NCBI GenBank assembly: GCA_903813345.2
Contig: CAIIXF020000001.1
Coordinates: forward strand, 33,104,866 to 33,168,865
Length of the DNA: 64,000 bases
Reading direction: 5' to 3'
DNA from: Owenia fusiformis
Taxonomy: Eukaryota; Annelida; Polychaeta; Sabellida; Oweniidae
Shown: positions 61,701 through 64,000 of the stretch, piece by piece
Position numbering within the stretch: position 1 is the stretch's first letter
Layout of the letters: every line of letters starts with the position of its first letter
The notes under the pieces: model-generated
The model's input: only the letters and a program-made list of their open reading frames with translations
Told to the model about the DNA's origin: nothing
Database searches by the model: none
Made by a program: the position numbers and the translations under genes

Positions 61701-63695
61701 AAGAATTATTGAAAAGGGTAAAATGGAATTCCAGAATTATTTTTATATAATTTGAATCTTTATTAAGTACATTTTCAACAAATCACAAAAATAGTGTGGA
61801 AAATTTCATGTTGACTCTTCAAATGAGTAATTTTGACATATTTTCACAGAACCTTGTAGATATAATTTTACTTGTCAATATAAGAACTACAATGTGTCCT
61901 AATCTACTAAGCTTCATTTCATGTGCCATTCATGCATAAATAGTTAGTAATCCTATTGTATTGAAAGACACACTATTGTGTTTTTGTTGTAAACAGTGAA
62001 TGTCCTTCTCCATTCATTGACAGATTGTGGTACTTCCACAAACCAGACCCCCTCTGATTTTACCTTTATTGTTTAGTATTGACACTATTTTATAATTCAA
62101 ACATGAAATAAGAGAGGGTCCTAAGTGTGGAAGATACACAATATGAAAGTATAGCAAAAATTTTAGTTTCAAAAAGGAGGCCTGATATTGAAATTACCAT
62201 TATAGTCAAGGATCCATTCTGCCTTGAATGTATTTCTTCAAGGTAGGTGCAACAGAAAACCTTCTACAAAAATAGAAAATCTAATTTGGAAAGACATTCT
62301 GGACTGAACATTCCAACAAACTCTGTCATTGTAAATTGTAAAGATGGCTGCATCTTTGTTAGTCATATGAGAAATTACTTTCTCATATGACTAACAAAGA
62401 TACAGCCATCTTTACCCCATGCAAGATATAGAGGTTCTTATATGAGTACCTGTGCAAGATCGTCCATTCTTGATGAACATTATCAAAGCGAGTCAAGAAT
62501 GGACGATATTGCACAGGTACAGGTACGAGTACAAGAAAGTTTTTCTCATATGACTCTGTATTATGCCATATTTTCACCATTTTATCATAAAACTGAGTGA
62601 AAAATAGCTTCAAATTAATTGAACTTCATCTTTCAATTGTTATGACGTCATAACAGTATTGAAGAAAATACATAGATACACGTGGCAACAAAGCTCCATT
62701 GTTATGACGTCATAACTTAGTTTTGTAGAATTAGCATGGATATGCATAGCAATGGTCTGTCCGTTGCCATGTTGTTGATGTTTATAGACCAGTGATGTCA
62801 CAAGTAAATCTCATCTTGCACGTGTGACTTTTTAGGATGAAAGATGGCAATATCTTGCATGGGGTAAAGATGGCTGTATCTTTGTTAGTCATATGAGAAA
62901 TTGCCATCTTTCATCCCAAAAAGTCACACGTGCAAGATGAGATTTACTTATGACATCACAGGTTTAAAAACATCAACATGACAACGGATACACCGTTACT
63001 ATGAGTATCCATGCTCATTCTACAAAGTAAGTTGTGACGTCATAACAATCGAACTTAGTTGCCACGCGTAGCCAGGTATTTTCTACAACATTGCTATGAC
63101 GTCATAACAATTGAAAGGTGAAGTTCCATTAATTTGAAGCTATTTTCACTCATTTTTATCATAAAAGTTGAAAATATGGCATAATTTAGAGTCATATGAG
63201 AAAAACTTTCTTGTACTCGAACCTGTGCAATATCGTCCATTCTTGACTCGCTTTGATAATGTTTCTTTATCTCGTCTGCACTCAATAAAGAAGAATTATC
63301 AAAACTCATCAAGAATAGAACCTCTATGTCACAAACACCTAGCTGACCTTAAAGGAAAAGCATTCCCGATCAAGTTGAATTACAAAAGTGTTGAAGTATA
63401 TTTTGTATGCTGAAATATCAGATGGCAAAGATCAAAACTAATTGGCACCAGGCCTCTCATAGTCTATGCTTATATCAAACATATATACTACAATTACACT
63501 TTACTTGAACTTAATTAATTTTGACACTGATATTATGTTATGTTTAAGGCAATAGACTATGCACAATGGGGCAATACTCTTTTCCTGCTACAATTCCTGG
63601 CTTCTTGTATGATGGGATTTGTTCTGATGTATTCCATTGTTGTATGCACACAGTTGAATTCAGCTTTAACTACTACCATAGTTGGAGTCTTAAAA
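10647..63695 (+). CDS. SLC35D1: SLC35D-type nucleotide-sugar transporter, nine exons joined, 3' end not in window
   Basis: Multi-spanning antiporter of the drug/metabolite transporter superfamily; the family carries UDP-glucuronate and UDP-N-acetylhexosamines from cytosol into ER/Golgi lumen in exchange for nucleotide monophosphate, feeding proteoglycan and glycan synthesis. The joined exons read 266 residues without a stop or phase break. Family landmarks in order: FYGGSSF and VINKVVLT in the first helix (residues 22-39), [16 protein letters not shown] (106-121), [20 protein letters not shown] (166-185), [12 protein letters not shown] (187-198), and [13 protein letters not shown] (254-266). 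About 60-90 residues are missing after residue 266, where the family has its last two helices and a short cytosolic tail. The gene covers at least 53 kb, with introns of 0.8-22.7 kb. The family call is secure; D1 versus D2 (or a pre-duplication ancestor) is not. Confidence 0.95.
10848..11084. mobile_element. MITE copy 2, start of intron 1
   Basis: A 237-bp element whose ends, CAGTTGGGGACAAAAATAAA and its reverse complement, match at 26 of 27 positions; TA follows the right end. It begins 77 bases after exon 1. High similarity to copy 1 implies recent activity. Confidence 0.88.
11185..13315. mobile_element. composite inverted-repeat element in intron 1
   Basis: Outer arms of ~125 bp (about 11189-11310 and 13186-13312) share TGACCTTTGAAATCG and TTAAGTCGATCCG. 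An inner hairpin (11305-11681) has ~110-bp arms with CTCTAACTGTGTCTTACATC. The rest, 11690-13180, is AT-rich with no ORF I can support. Confidence 0.6.
13580..13670 (+). other. possible cryptic or alternative exon
   Basis: A GC-richer block has AAAAATGGCGGAGAC followed by a donor-like AGGTATGT (donor at 13671). One frame stays open with [16 protein letters not shown] then LPLLIDI and reaches the donor in phase 2, the phase exon 2 accepts; the ATG frame itself stops after 20 codons. Nothing downstream confirms it. Confidence 0.15.
14030..14250. mobile_element. MITE, mariner-type ends
   Basis: TA on both sides. Ends CAAGGTGTTTCATAA and TTATGAAACACCCTG pair with one mismatch. No coding capacity. 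The end resembles that of the 54.37-54.96 kb element. Confidence 0.75.
14775..15401. mobile_element. piggyBac-like relic, copy 1
   Basis: Flanked by TTAA (14771-14774, 15402-15405). Ends CCTTTAGCGTGCTG and CAGCATGGTAAAGG form an imperfect inverted repeat. Inside is a 26-codon remnant start (14983-15060) with [15 protein letters not shown], resembling the acidic N-terminus of piggyBac transposases. The rest of the transposase is absent. Copy 2 is at 36798-37495. Confidence 0.8.
15406..16119. other. intron 1 filler
   Basis: AT-rich. A short inverted pair, TGAGACACCGATG- and ATCTTGGTGTCTCA-like, at about 15470-15548 suggests one more small MITE. Nothing coding is visible. Confidence 0.4.
16120..16450. 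repeat. minisatellite, CTCCCGTAAAATC type, block 1
   Basis: Tandem ~36-40-bp units with TAAAATCTCCCGT and GGTATAACTCC. It is preceded by GCAGACTTGCCAACCT, whose complement-like GGTTGGCAGGTATGC ends the 30.9-kb array. Open frames on both strands here are translated repeat. Confidence 0.85.
17100..17605. repeat. minisatellite, CTCCCGTTTTTTCA type, block 2
   Basis: About 15 units of 30-36 bp containing ATCTACCGTAAAAACTCCCG. It is the same family as 16120-16450; 16490-17090 between them is unremarkable AT-rich sequence. Confidence 0.88.
18715..19668 (-). mobile_element. Tc1/mariner-type element, decayed
   Basis: TA at 18713-18714 and 19669-19670. Ends CAGGGTGTCCAAAAAAAACA and the reverse complement. 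Arms extend through TTGAGCATGTTTTGTAAAGG-like sequence on both sides. 954 bp. Confidence 0.9.
18880..19520 (-). pseudogene. mariner-family transposase remnant
   Basis: Read on the minus strand, stop-riddled frames keep [11 protein letters not shown] followed by [13 protein letters not shown], the region around the last catalytic acidic residue (usually PDLxPxDFxLWGxLK). The final D is N here. Further upstream, SEWTSLF and LVRR-like fragments remain. No intact protein is possible. Confidence 0.65.
20030..20315. repeat. tandem duplication of ~155-160 bp
   Basis: Two near-identical units sharing GTGAAATGCCGACAC, GCGAACGCATTCCGTTCGG and TTTGTACAAAATATGTG. The CGAACG/CGTTCG words make small hairpins. 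The preceding 19930-20030 has scattered TCACGCA words. No gene. Confidence 0.75.
20316..21297. other. intron 1 filler with a partial 155-bp unit
   Basis: Around 20816-20905 one diverged copy of the unit otherwise tandem at 40.4-40.8 and 46.1-46.8 kb (GGCACACTGTCTAATGACAC). CCAATCAGATGCGAG at 20773 resembles the end of the 18.5-kb MITE. Confidence 0.5.
21298..21612. repeat. uninterrupted copy of the 26.2-27.7 kb host repeat
   Basis: Matches 26182-26376 and then continues as 27602-27733 without the 1.2-kb insertion. Shared words include GAATTAGAATTTCTCAAATC, ACGTCATCATATTTATGTA and TTCTGGGCATTATATGCCAG. Confidence 0.85.
21615..22570. repeat. satellite, three units of ~320 bp
   Basis: Units start at TAGACTAGAATCAG (21615, 21944, 22265). 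Each holds GACGAGCAGGCAAGT, AATAGGTGTCA, TTTTGATCGA and a poly(T)/(A) stretch. A diverged piece also occurs near 25425-25500. Confidence 0.88.
22839..24100 (+). pseudogene. LINE reverse transcriptase C-terminal half, one frameshift
   Basis: In frame from 22839: [16 protein letters not shown], then YADDTSLHF (the catalytic YADD box), [22 protein letters not shown], the thumb region with [13 protein letters not shown], and a long C-terminal part with [20 protein letters not shown]. The frame breaks near 23850; the next frame carries the family's [16 protein letters not shown] zinc-binding-like end and stops at 24100. Upstream polymerase fingers and endonuclease are missing. The remaining frame is open over 360 codons, so the insertion is fairly young. 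Confidence 0.9.
22839..24325 (+). mobile_element. 5'-truncated LINE with poly(A) and target duplication
   Basis: The coding sequence starts mid-protein, ends in a poly(A) tract (about 24306-24325), and is flanked by ATTGACATT at 22828-22836 and 24326-24334. All three marks point to target-primed insertion. It sits in intron 1 in sense orientation with the transporter gene. Confidence 0.9.
24335..26181. other. intron 1 filler
   Basis: Mostly unrecognised AT-rich sequence. 25425-25620 duplicates 27717-27840 (shared GAACTACTTTCCTCATACCA). No coding sequence can be supported. Confidence 0.5.
26540..26700 (-). pseudogene. C-terminal transposase remnant
   Basis: The minus strand reads [20 protein letters not shown] then VIDN, and after a stop/frameshift LKHVIQSAV. 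This fits the Tc1/mariner C-terminus (L-x-x-x-I-x-x-x-I-x-x-I-x-x-E, ending in GGH-x-EH-I). Only this tail remains. Confidence 0.45.
26731..27371. mobile_element. hAT-like non-autonomous element
   Basis: Exact 8-bp duplication CATTCTAG at 26723-26730 and 27372-27379. Ends TAGAGCTTGG and CCGAGCTCTA pair at 9 of 10. Eight-base duplications with a TAGRG-type end indicate hAT. No transposase. Confidence 0.85.
28150..28480. repeat. dispersed repeat copy (others 31612-31955, 32085-32220)
   Basis: Three copies share GAAAATTCTACCCTTA, CAAAAGTGGGTCAAA and GACCTAGGCATTTTGGTGTC. They are in the same orientation, and the third lacks the middle. No ORF. Confidence 0.8.
28500..28650. repeat. CCATGG-rich hairpin cluster
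   Basis: Many overlapping inverted copies of CCATGGAAAT- and GGTAATTACCAGTATT-like words within 150 bp. The sequence can form several alternative hairpins. Confidence 0.6.
29021..29561. mobile_element. inverted-repeat MITE, ~540 bp
   Basis: Arms of ~190 bp: ATCACGCGGTACTAACTCAC at the left and its near-complement at the right. They share CGCCCCGCAAAACCGTTAAT and ATACCTTTGTTTA-like words. An inner CACTGGGGAGTATCG matches the end of the 33.9-kb element. Overlapping short ORFs on both strands follow from the palindrome and are not genes. Confidence 0.8.
30345..30915. repeat. minisatellite, CTACCGCATTTTTTCA type
   Basis: About 18 units of 27-36 bp with AATCTACCGTAAAACTACCG. It ends in AGGTTGGCAGGTATGC, the mirrored boundary of the 16.1-kb array, so both belong to one family. 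Confidence 0.85.
31289..31489. mobile_element. small MITE with CAGGCCCGTA ends
   Basis: Ends CAGGCCCGTAACCAGG and CTGGCTACGGGCCTG pair with one mismatch. The interior has poly(G) and two GAACCCCCC stretches in inverted relation. No target duplication recognised. Confidence 0.7.
32946..33118. repeat. 173-bp near-perfect palindrome
   Basis: Arms of ~80 bp meet around 33033 (CTGCAG). Shared words are AATAGTGACTGCCA, GGGAATATCCTGTCCACTGA and GAGGAAAAT. It lies about 390 bases before exon 2. ORFs on both strands here are palindrome artefacts. Confidence 0.85.
33509..33542 (+). CDS. SLC35D1: SLC35D exon 2 (34-nt micro-exon)
   Basis: Acceptor TTTCAG ends at 33508. The first base completes codon 42 (Lys), then [11 protein letters not shown], matching the family's FPS...GxGQ stretch that opens helix 2. 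Donor GTAAGT starts at 33543 in phase 0. The exon is too short to be found by ORF length; it is assigned from phase, splice sites and family alignment. Confidence 0.9.
33875..34042. mobile_element. 168-bp MITE in intron 2
   Basis: Ends CACTAGGGGGTATTGTGATG and CATCACGATACTCCCCAGTG pair. AACAACACTGTGTTGT and AACAACACGGTGTTGTT hairpins occur inside each end. GAGT flanks both sides, a possible 4-bp duplication. Confidence 0.75.
34614..34700 (+). CDS. SLC35D1: SLC35D exon 3
   Basis: Acceptor ATTTCAG ends at 34613; donor GTGAGT starts at 34701; 29 codons in phase 0. The exon encodes [16 protein letters not shown] followed by [13 protein letters not shown]. The family has a hydrophobic helix, a basic K-R patch and then F-PDL...-P-K at the same place. 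Confidence 0.92.
34905..35052. repeat. inverted repeat GGTTCAGGATATTGGGATTA, copy 1
   Basis: Arms GGTTCAGGATATTGGGATTA and its complement enclose a CCGAGG-rich centre. Copy 2 is at 39068-39225 and a right half at about 41365-41410. Confidence 0.8.
35706..37877. mobile_element. DNA transposon derivative, CAC ends and 5-bp target duplication
   Basis: TAATT at 35701-35705 and 37878-37882, while the unfilled paralogous site reads GCTTAATTACAAAAC. Ends CACGGGGTGCCATCGAATAA and the complement of CACGGGGTACC continue for ~72 bp, followed by inner arms with GAACGTAACC and TCAACTGATC words. There is no transposase. A piggyBac-like relic is nested inside. A CAC terminus plus 5-bp duplication is most like Transib, but the heptamer is not the usual one. 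Confidence 0.8.
36798..37495. mobile_element. piggyBac-like relic, copy 2
   Basis: TTAA at 36794-36797 and 37496-37499. Starts CCTTTAGCAGACC, ends GTGCAGAAGG. It shares ~600 bp with copy 1 (14775-15401). Inside, 37060-37158 keeps a 33-codon start with [17 protein letters not shown]. Confidence 0.8.
38860..41480. repeat. foldback composite with ATATCTGCCCGCT words
   Basis: 39066-39600 recurs in reverse at about 41095-41410 (shared AGAATATTCATGTCCAGTTT, TCAAACAGATC- and CAGATATAGTATATCTGC-like words). A third piece is near 41745-41895 and a direct duplicate at 38866-39060. 39655-39755 has repeated TATGTCCCGC / GCGGGACATA hairpins. The element at 39969-41024 lies inside. Confidence 0.65.
39969..41024. 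mobile_element. CGTCC-microsatellite element, copy 1
   Basis: Starts ATCCCATCGAACGAAGTTCG, followed by CCGT microsatellite (40008-40080), TCAAATACCGTTGGCCCGAT, three ~155-bp units (40380-40840), and GTTCGATGGGATTCGCTACG then GGCGTTGCCGTTGTTCTGG. No ORF other than translated microsatellite. Confidence 0.8.
41952..44768. mobile_element. 2.8-kb inverted-repeat element in intron 3
   Basis: Ends CCCTTATAAAAAATTCAACC and GGTTGAATTTTTTATAAGGG pair perfectly. Inner arms have TTTAAACC and many CAATCATTGCA / TGCAACC words. Inside lie a 22-bp tandem (TTAGCTGTTCAACCGTTTTAA-like, 43250-43335), poly(C) (43131-43143) and a GAATACTGGCAATAGTTTA minisatellite (44000-44230). No transposase. Confidence 0.75.
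45048..45115 (+). CDS. SLC35D1: SLC35D exon 4
   Basis: Acceptor TTTTCAG ends at 45047; donor GTATGA starts at 45116 (non-consensus +4/+5 but usable). It encodes [20 protein letters not shown] then RL, plus two bases of an Asn codon. This matches the family's PLPLLYxGN helix. The exon lies after a 10.3-kb repeat-filled intron. Confidence 0.92.
45341..46835. mobile_element. CGTCC-microsatellite element, copy 2 (with a partial copy in front)
   Basis: A partial start at 45341-45700 is followed by a full start ATCCCATCGAACGAAGTTCG at 45707, CCGTACGT microsatellite (45747-45820), four to five ~155-bp units (46110-46790) and the right end GTTCGATGGGATTCGCTACG (46793). Each unit has AAGTAGTGGAGCGATTTTG and an AATGGCCGCCATT palindrome. 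Confidence 0.8.
46836..47530. repeat. tandemly duplicated promoter-like module
   Basis: Two ~330-bp copies (about 46855-47170 and 47195-47525) share TTACAGTTTAG, AGCCCCGCCC, CCAATCAGCGAG-like, GCCGACGAACTCTGATTGGC-like and GAAGACGAAGCTC words. Each has CCAAT and reverse ATTGG boxes and a TGACGTCA-like or TTACGTCA site. CTGCGTGCAGAGTCTAGTT separates the copies. No coding sequence follows. Confidence 0.6.
47621..48794. mobile_element. hAT-like element inserted in a 155-bp unit
   Basis: CTAATGAC at 47613-47620 and 48795-48802 flanks ends TAGAGAAGGGTAGGT and ACCCTTCTCTA. The flanking unit is the same as those at 46.1-46.8 kb, where CTAATGACAC is uninterrupted. Inner inverted CGGTTCGGTTCGG words lie near both ends. 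No transposase frame survives. Confidence 0.85.
48976..49047 (+). CDS. SLC35D1: SLC35D exon 5
   Basis: Acceptor TTTCAG ends at 48975. The first base completes Asn105, then [20 protein letters not shown] and WIL, one of the most conserved stretches of the SLC35D family. The donor GTAAGG starts at 49048 after two bases of a Gly codon. Confidence 0.95.
49236..53060. mobile_element. CGTCC-microsatellite element, copy 3, with nested insertion
   Basis: Starts ATCCCAACGAACGAAGTTCG and CCGTCAGTCC microsatellite (49277-49345); ends GTTCGTTGGGATTTGCTACT (53027-53046). 49430-49600 is repeated at 52490-52660, and 52225-52470 at 52690-52950. It fills almost all of intron 5, on the same strand as copies 1 and 2. 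Confidence 0.7.
49608..51535. mobile_element. inverted-repeat element with GGCTAATTGTAAC ends
   Basis: Left part has GGTTACAATTGGCCGCAAT, GTGGATATTGCGGCCAATTG and AGCGGTTAATTGTAATCC. The right part (51350-51530) has the complements. It interrupts a block that is whole at 52490-52660. The interior (49.9-51.3 kb) has repeated CTCATATGAGCTCA-type words but no ORF. Confidence 0.65.
53095..53163 (+). CDS. SLC35D1: SLC35D exon 6
   Basis: Acceptor TTGTTCCAG ends at 53094. The exon completes Gly129, then [20 protein letters not shown] and AA, plus two bases of a Ser codon; donor GTATAC at 53164. It corresponds to the family helix that ends in G-A-x-x-AAS. The exon begins about 40 bases after the right end of a repeat element (49.24-53.06 kb) that fills most of intron 5. 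Confidence 0.93.
53164..53971. other. intron 6, no repeat recognised
   Basis: The shortest intron of the gene, 808 bp. The reading frame of exon 6 is not continuous with it. I see no element in it. Confidence 0.6.
53972..54074 (+). CDS. SLC35D1: SLC35D exon 7
   Basis: Acceptor TTTTCCAG ends at 53971. The exon completes Ser152, then [20 protein letters not shown] and [14 protein letters not shown]; donor GTAAGA at 54075. The FINDxxTAANGVYxKxKLxSK block is diagnostic for SLC35D. Confidence 0.96.
54372..54960. mobile_element. mariner-type MITE in intron 7
   Basis: TA on both sides. Ends CAGGGTGTTTCATATGTATG and its complement, with ~90-bp arms. A 120-codon frame inside (54500-54862) has no transposase motif. 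Confidence 0.85.
55309..55401 (+). CDS. SLC35D1: SLC35D exon 8
   Basis: Acceptor TTTTCAG ends at 55308; donor GTGAGT starts at 55402; 31 codons in phase 0. It encodes [20 protein letters not shown] followed by [11 protein letters not shown]. ELGKYGxLxYNA and the closing TGD-QK are family hallmarks. Confidence 0.96.
55491..55921. mobile_element. MITE with terminal CAGATGCGAG repeat, intact copy
   Basis: 431 bp, TA at 55489-55490 and 55922-55923. It is nearly identical to the two halves of 18550-19929 and reads AAATTAAAATATGTCCAGTA straight across the point where the other copy holds the mariner relic. Confidence 0.88.
57024..59142. mobile_element. long-arm element with CACAGGCTGG ends and 5-bp target duplication
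   Basis: AAGAT at 57019-57023 and 59143-59147; neighbouring units read CCAAGATGGCC uninterrupted. Ends CACAGGCTGGTATCGAAAAA and complement continue as ~580-bp arms that share CCGCTGTGACGGAGCGTGCT. 2,119 bp. The centre carries the CATATTCCGCAGGTGA repeat. No transposase. Confidence 0.85.
57705..58330. repeat. repeat of GGCATATTCCGCAGGTGA words, both orientations
   Basis: At least a dozen forward and reverse copies of GCGGAATATGGCATA / CAGGTGAATATG. Near both edges GTTACGCGG and CCGCGTAAC pair, so this may be one more nested inverted-repeat element. The unique middle, 57960-58200, has no ORF I can support. Confidence 0.6.
60342..60813. mobile_element. MITE with TTAA target duplication
   Basis: TTAA at 60338-60341 and 60814-60817. 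Ends AGAGGCTCTATGCCATAGG and CCTATAGCATAATGCATC pair imperfectly. It interrupts a unit of the foldback's right arm (GAGCTTAAATCAATA). Confidence 0.55.
61660..62339. other. intron 8 filler
   Basis: Nothing recognised: no ORF, tandem repeat or inverted repeat. Confidence 0.5.
62340..63315. repeat. palindrome cluster with TGACGTCA sites
   Basis: Arms centred near 62880 pair 62530-62850 with 62895-63225. A second small hairpin (62340-62405) and a third (62455-62520) lie to the left. The arms carry four GTTATGACGTCATAAC-type palindromes and one TTGTGACGTCATAAC (62640, 62701, 63033 and 63099 areas). It ends about 230 bases before exon 9. Confidence 0.8.
63549..63695 (+). CDS. SLC35D1: SLC35D exon 9 (last + strand exon in window)
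   Basis: Acceptor GTTTAAG ends at 63548; donor GTAAGT starts at 63696; 49 codons in phase 0. It runs from [16 protein letters not shown] through [13 protein letters not shown] to [13 protein letters not shown], the family's most conserved helix pair. In relatives the next residues are an N-[IV]-x-x-x-Y-I-G-type segment. I cannot find one on the + strand before the window ends. Confidence 0.96.
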
Positions 63696-63736
63696 GTAAG
63701 TCTGCCCTATATCTTAAATAGATAAATTCTATGCCG

Positions 63737-63838
63737 CTACTCAGAGCTGGATTCTACAACCAATCCCTGTTTCCCTTGTTGCATTTCTGAGCTGGATGGG
63801 ATGTTTGTCAGTGTCTTTCCTTTGAAGTAGGAATATAG
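63737..63838 (-). CDS. candidate reversed C-terminal exon, SLC35-like tail
   Basis: On the minus strand an acceptor-like GTTTCTCAG (63839-63847) is followed by 33 codons and a TAG stop: LYSYFKGK, then a polar tail ending VVESSSE. LYSYFK resembles the end of the last helix in SLC35D proteins (SL-YSY followed by a charged tail). The orientation is opposite to the gene. It could be an inverted duplicate, the end of a convergent paralogue, a misassembly, or chance. The minus-strand frame stays open upstream to 63952. Confidence 0.25.
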   Translation of the reverse strand, partial: LYSYFKGKTLTNIPSSSEMQQGKQGLVVESSSE

Positions 63839-64000
63839 CTGAGAAACTCCAACAATCTTCTTCAGGTAGATTGTGATCTTGATTGCAATTTTTGGTTCTG
63901 AACTTATTGGATCTTTAGGGTTACTTGTTTCCCTAATGTTGAAATTTAGCACCGAACTAGTTTGAGGGGATATACATGTAGAGAAGCCATCCCTCCCTCT

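Noticed and set aside
1-64000. tRNA and rRNA genes
   Set aside because: No cloverleaf with A and B boxes and no conserved rRNA stretch noticed; a covariance-model scan was not possible.

Overview
The window is animal nuclear DNA: AT-rich, without bacterial-style gene packing, with one multi-exon gene bounded by canonical GT/AG introns, a truncated poly(A) retroelement and dozens of DNA-transposon remnants. The repeat style fits a marine invertebrate, but the sequence alone does not fix the species or phylum.

The only host gene I can support is on the + strand. It is an SLC35D-type nucleotide-sugar transporter (SLC35D1/D2; UDP-glucuronate and UDP-N-acetylhexosamine import into ER/Golgi). Nine coding exons lie at 10647-10771, 33509-33542, 34614-34700, 45048-45115, 48976-49047, 53095-53163, 53972-54074, 55309-55401 and 63549-63695. 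All phases join without a break, giving 266 residues, about three quarters of the family length. The + strand C-terminal exons are not in the window. A C-terminus-like exon sits just downstream on the opposite strand (63737-63838). Two minimal upstream ORFs lie in a 24-bp tandem duplication just before the start codon.

Layout. 1-1.3 kb is a long palindromic foldback element. 2.4-4.75 kb holds a satellite rich in TGACCTTGA motifs, then a 257-codon minus-strand ORF between short inverted repeats. 4.84-10.1 kb is a large long-arm inverted-repeat element with two smaller elements nested inside. 10.15-10.77 kb is the 5' end of the gene. Intron 1 (10.8-33.5 kb) holds MITEs, a piggyBac-like relic, CCCGT-type minisatellites, a mariner relic, a 320-bp satellite, a 5'-truncated LINE and a hAT-like element inside a mariner-like element. 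Intron 3 (34.7-45.0 kb) holds duplicated repeats, an element with 5-bp target duplications and a piggyBac-like relic inside it. Introns 4-5 hold elements starting with CGTCC microsatellite, a hAT-like insertion and a duplicated promoter-like module. Introns 7-8 hold further inverted-repeat elements, including a 5.4-kb foldback.

Several insertions can be dated relative to each other because an uninterrupted copy of the host repeat is also present. These empty sites give target duplications of TA, TAATT, AAGAT and an 8-bp CTAATGAC. I found no complete transposase, CRISPR array, rRNA or tRNA gene, and no clearly new biological system. The strongest leads are the reversed C-terminal exon, the uORF pair, the two CAC-ended elements with 5-bp target duplications, and the unknown 257-codon ORF.
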